From Clostridium sp. CAG:1013 (GTDB taxonomy: Bacteria; Bacillota; Clostridia; Oscillospirales; Acutalibacteraceae): a stretch of DNA of 5,156 nt. The DNA is taken from contig HF972676.1 in NCBI GenBank assembly GCA_000432995.1, positions 46,097 to 51,252 of the forward strand, written 5' to 3'. This document shows, one piece after another, positions 4,793 to 5,156 of this stretch; the first letter of the stretch is position 1; each line of letters opens with the position of its first letter. The notes beneath the pieces are model-generated. The model was given only the letters and a program-made list of their open reading frames with translations, was not told the origin of the DNA and ran no database searches. The translations under genes were made by a program, and so were the position numbers.

Positions 4793-5156
4793 TTACTTGG
4801 CTTCCCTGGCGGCGTCCACAATGGCCCGGACCCGCTGGTAGGGGATTTCCGTGGGCAGAGTGCAGTCGGCTCCCAAGATGAAGGGCGCCGAACCGTATTG
4901 CGTCGCCAGCCGCTTGGCCTCCTGAGTCAGTTCCTCCAAGGTGCCTTGGGTCATGACGCCGGTGCGGGCAGGCAGGCCGCCCATAATGGGCTTGCCGGGG
5001 AACAGCTTCTTCCCATCCTCCAGGGAATAGGGGGCTTCGTACACGCCCCAGTTAACGATGTCACAAAACTCGTTGTAGCTCCGGTAGCGCTCCATATTCA
5101 GCCGATCCTTGCAGATATGCAGGAACGTACCACAGCCGGATTTCTGGATCTCCGAC
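4793..5156 (-). CDS. Uroporphyrinogen decarboxylase (URO-D) family protein, C-terminal part
   Basis: The frame is open from the window edge to TAA at 4793-4795, giving about 120 residues of a protein that is usually about 340; the start lies outside the window. The ATG at 5095 is internal: upstream codons continue the family pattern with GTFLHICKD, the counterpart of the LH-C-G segment of the URO-D fold. Next come DIVNWGVYE, LFPGKPIMGGL, RTGVM-GT, and near the end FILGADCTLPTEIPYQRVRA, a C-terminal signature common in this family. Members decarboxylate uroporphyrinogen III in haem synthesis or, in the MtaA/MtbA/CmuA branch, move methyl groups with corrinoid proteins. In anaerobic Clostridia many are not haem enzymes, and this fragment does not allow a choice, so no symbol is given. 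It converges on the araNPQ-like operon and is probably unrelated to it in transcription. Confidence 0.85.
   Translation of the reverse strand, partial: SEIQKSGCGTFLHICKDRLNMERYRSYNEFCDIVNWGVYEAPYSLEDGKKLFPGKPIMGGLPARTGVMTQGTLEELTQEAKRLATQYGSAPFILGADCTLPTEIPYQRVRAIVDAAREAK

Overview
The window looks like chromosomal DNA from a low-redox gut-type Clostridia member (Bacillota), perhaps Oscillospiraceae-like. The grounds are a Gram-positive lipoprotein-type binding protein, strong purine-rich ribosome binding sites, intrinsic terminators after every operon, GC-rich coding DNA beside very AT-rich intergenic DNA, and genes for an EutH-like ethanolamine permease and an anaerobe-type URO-D family protein. 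The taxonomic placement is an inference; no marker gene is present.

Layout: bases 2-883 hold the 3' part of an eutH-like gene (its 5' end is outside the window), closed by an intrinsic terminator. Bases 884-1372 are a 489-base gene-free region, first AT-rich, then carrying a sigma-A promoter with both hexamers at full consensus. A perfect 12+12 bp palindrome covers its -35 box, and a leader of about 260 nt follows with strong potential for RNA structure. Bases 1373-4637 hold three co-directional ABC importer genes: a lipoprotein binding protein and two inner-membrane permeases. These closely resemble AraN, AraP and AraQ of the Bacillus arabino-oligosaccharide importer. No ATPase gene accompanies them. 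A hairpin plus T-tract sits between the binding protein gene and the first permease gene. Bases 4638-4792 are a convergent intergenic region with two terminators, and the minus-strand 3' end of a URO-D family gene occupies 4793-5156.

How it fits together: the binding protein would capture an oligosaccharide outside the cell and deliver it to an AraP/AraQ heterodimer, powered by a shared MsmX-type ATPase encoded elsewhere. A repressor probably sits on the palindrome. The internal terminator would keep binding protein mRNA in excess over permease mRNA. Arabino-oligosaccharide is the best substrate guess but is not proven here.

The most interesting part is the leader at 1110-1372. It can form a 9+7 bp H-type pseudoknot arrangement, followed by a long hairpin built from four nested helices (12 of 13, 7, 6 and 5 pairs). 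I do not recognise it as any named riboswitch class. It is the best candidate in this window for an undescribed cis-regulatory RNA.
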